The notes beneath the pieces were generated by a model. The model was not told where the DNA came from. It did not search any database and worked only from the letters and a program-made list of their open reading frames with translations. Positions 5,556-6,232 of a DNA stretch of 6,232 nt are shown piece after piece. The stretch's first letter is position 1, and each line of letters opens with the position of its first letter. A program made the translations under genes and the position numbers. The DNA is from Acidobacteriota bacterium. Lineage in GTDB: Bacteria > Acidobacteriota > Terriglobia > Acidoferrales > 2-02-FULL-67-57. The DNA lies in NCBI GenBank assembly GCA_016210895.1, contig JACQTG010000112.1:1-6232 (forward strand), read 5' to 3'.

Positions 5556-6232
5556 CTACTGTAGCAGCCGCACCCGCTTGGTGATCAGGCGCGGCTGACC
5601 GAATTCGAACAGCAGCAACCCGCGCGACCCCACTGTCTGCCCAACTCGCAGGTCCGACATCCCCAACGGCAAATCCTCAAACTCGCTTTGCGGGGCGGTC
5701 ACTGCCCGGATGGACGGGAAGCCGACGTCGGGGAAAAAGCCGGACAGGGGGGTGAAGTCAAACGTGGTCAAGCCGATGATGTTTACCGTGCCCGGAACCG
5801 TGCCTTGCTTGAGGATAACCTGGGTGGCGCGCGCGGGCTGGGCGCTGTCCGGTTCAATGAGGACAATCTGGCCGGGACTCACTTCCTGGCGGCTGAAACT
5901 GAGACCTAGCACAGACAAGTCTTCCTGGTTGATGCGAAAGCTCGTGGCCGCATCGATGGAAAAGATCCGTTGGTCGCCCGCGTCGACGCCGCTCTGGTCG
6001 GGATTCTCTTCCAGCACCAGCACGTCGAGGCTGGTGGCGTCGCCCGAAGCGGGTGTGCGCCCGATGACGAGTCCCCGGAGGAAGTTCGTGGAAGTCGTCT
6101 TGTCCACTTCTACCACCAGTGCGCGGAACCGCCCCGTGCTTTCCAGGCGCGCGTCCACCTCGACGCGCTGACCAACGCTCAGCCCACTGATATCACTCAC
6201 CACGCCGTCGAAGACCGTGGCACTGTCAACGT
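5556..6232 (-). CDS. DUF5666-like beta-rich protein, N-terminus outside the window
   Basis: The frame is open to the right edge, with 224 residues visible before the TAG stop; the true start and any signal peptide lie outside. The first visible residues, VDSATVFDGVVSDISGLSVG followed by QRVEVDARL, fit the DUF5666 pattern of a 'T.F.G...DL.VGQ.VEV.G' barrel strand set. The rest looks like further copies of a similar unit: a middle part with FSIDAATSFRI and SPGQIVLIEPD (about 90-126), and a last part with SEFEDLPLGMSDLRVGQTVGSR followed by a strand-rich end KRVRLLQ. There are no cysteines and no enzyme motif. A GTG at 6203 could be read as a start, but the domain clearly continues upstream of it. 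DUF5666 proteins are usually exported, with no known activity. It precedes the secreted protein gene by three bases, so the two probably work in the same compartment. Confidence 0.8.
   Translation of the reverse strand, partial: VDSATVFDGVVSDISGLSVGQRVEVDARLESTGRFRALVVEVDKTTSTNFLRGLVIGRTPASGDATSLDVLVLEENPDQSGVDAGDQRIFSIDAATSFRINQEDLSVLGLSFSRQEVSPGQIVLIEPDSAQPARATQVILKQGTVPGTVNIIGLTTFDFTPLSGFFPDVGFPSIRAVTAPQSEFEDLPLGMSDLRVGQTVGSRGLLLFEFGQPRLITKRVRLLQ

Noticed and set aside
5556..6203. DUF5666-like gene taken as complete from the GTG at 6203
   Set aside because: The frame continues to the edge with VDSATVFDG, which is part of the same barrel unit, so the gene is partial.

Overview
This is a GC-rich bacterial window with tightly packed genes. 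Its main content is a glycine cleavage operon on the minus strand, gcvT-gcvH-gcvPA-gcvPB, read from about 3800 down to the left edge. The last gene, gcvPB, is cut by the edge. The P-protein (glycine decarboxylase) is split into two subunits, as in Firmicutes, Thermus/Deinococcus, Thermotogae and several other phyla, and unlike the single long GcvP of Proteobacteria. With the high GC, the DUF5666-like protein and the secreted protein of unknown family, this suggests an Acidobacteriota-type or similar soil/environmental bacterium. That placement is inference; no marker gene is present to fix it.

Layout from left to right: gcvPB (1-882, minus, C-terminus missing), gcvPA (884-2251, minus), gcvH (2251-2643, minus) and gcvT (2665-3774, minus, TTG start). 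A 152-base divergent intergenic region (3775-3926) follows, with one good sigma70-type promoter facing each way and a short palindrome between them. Then come a 57-residue nine-cysteine zinc-ribbon-like protein (3927-4100, plus) and an RsbW-like but motif-poor HATPase protein (4159-4560, plus). A short convergent gap holds a GC-rich hairpin. Last are a secreted protein of unknown function (4578-5552, minus) and, upstream of it with a 3-base gap, a DUF5666-like protein (5556 to beyond 6232, minus) whose N-terminus lies outside the window.

The Gcv proteins form one pathway. GcvPA/GcvPB decarboxylate glycine and load the aminomethyl group on the lipoyl arm of GcvH. GcvT passes the one-carbon unit to tetrahydrofolate and releases ammonia. 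The lipoamide dehydrogenase (L-protein) is not in this window. Spacing is very tight (21-base gap, 1-base overlap, 1-base gap), which implies one transcript and translational coupling.

The least explained part is the divergent pair at 3927-4560: a small metal-binding-type protein followed by a GHKL-fold protein that has lost the usual ATP-binding signatures. The two genes at the right edge look like a separate cell-envelope or exported pair. No RNA genes, mobile elements or CRISPR arrays were seen, and no gene-free stretch exceeds 300 bases.
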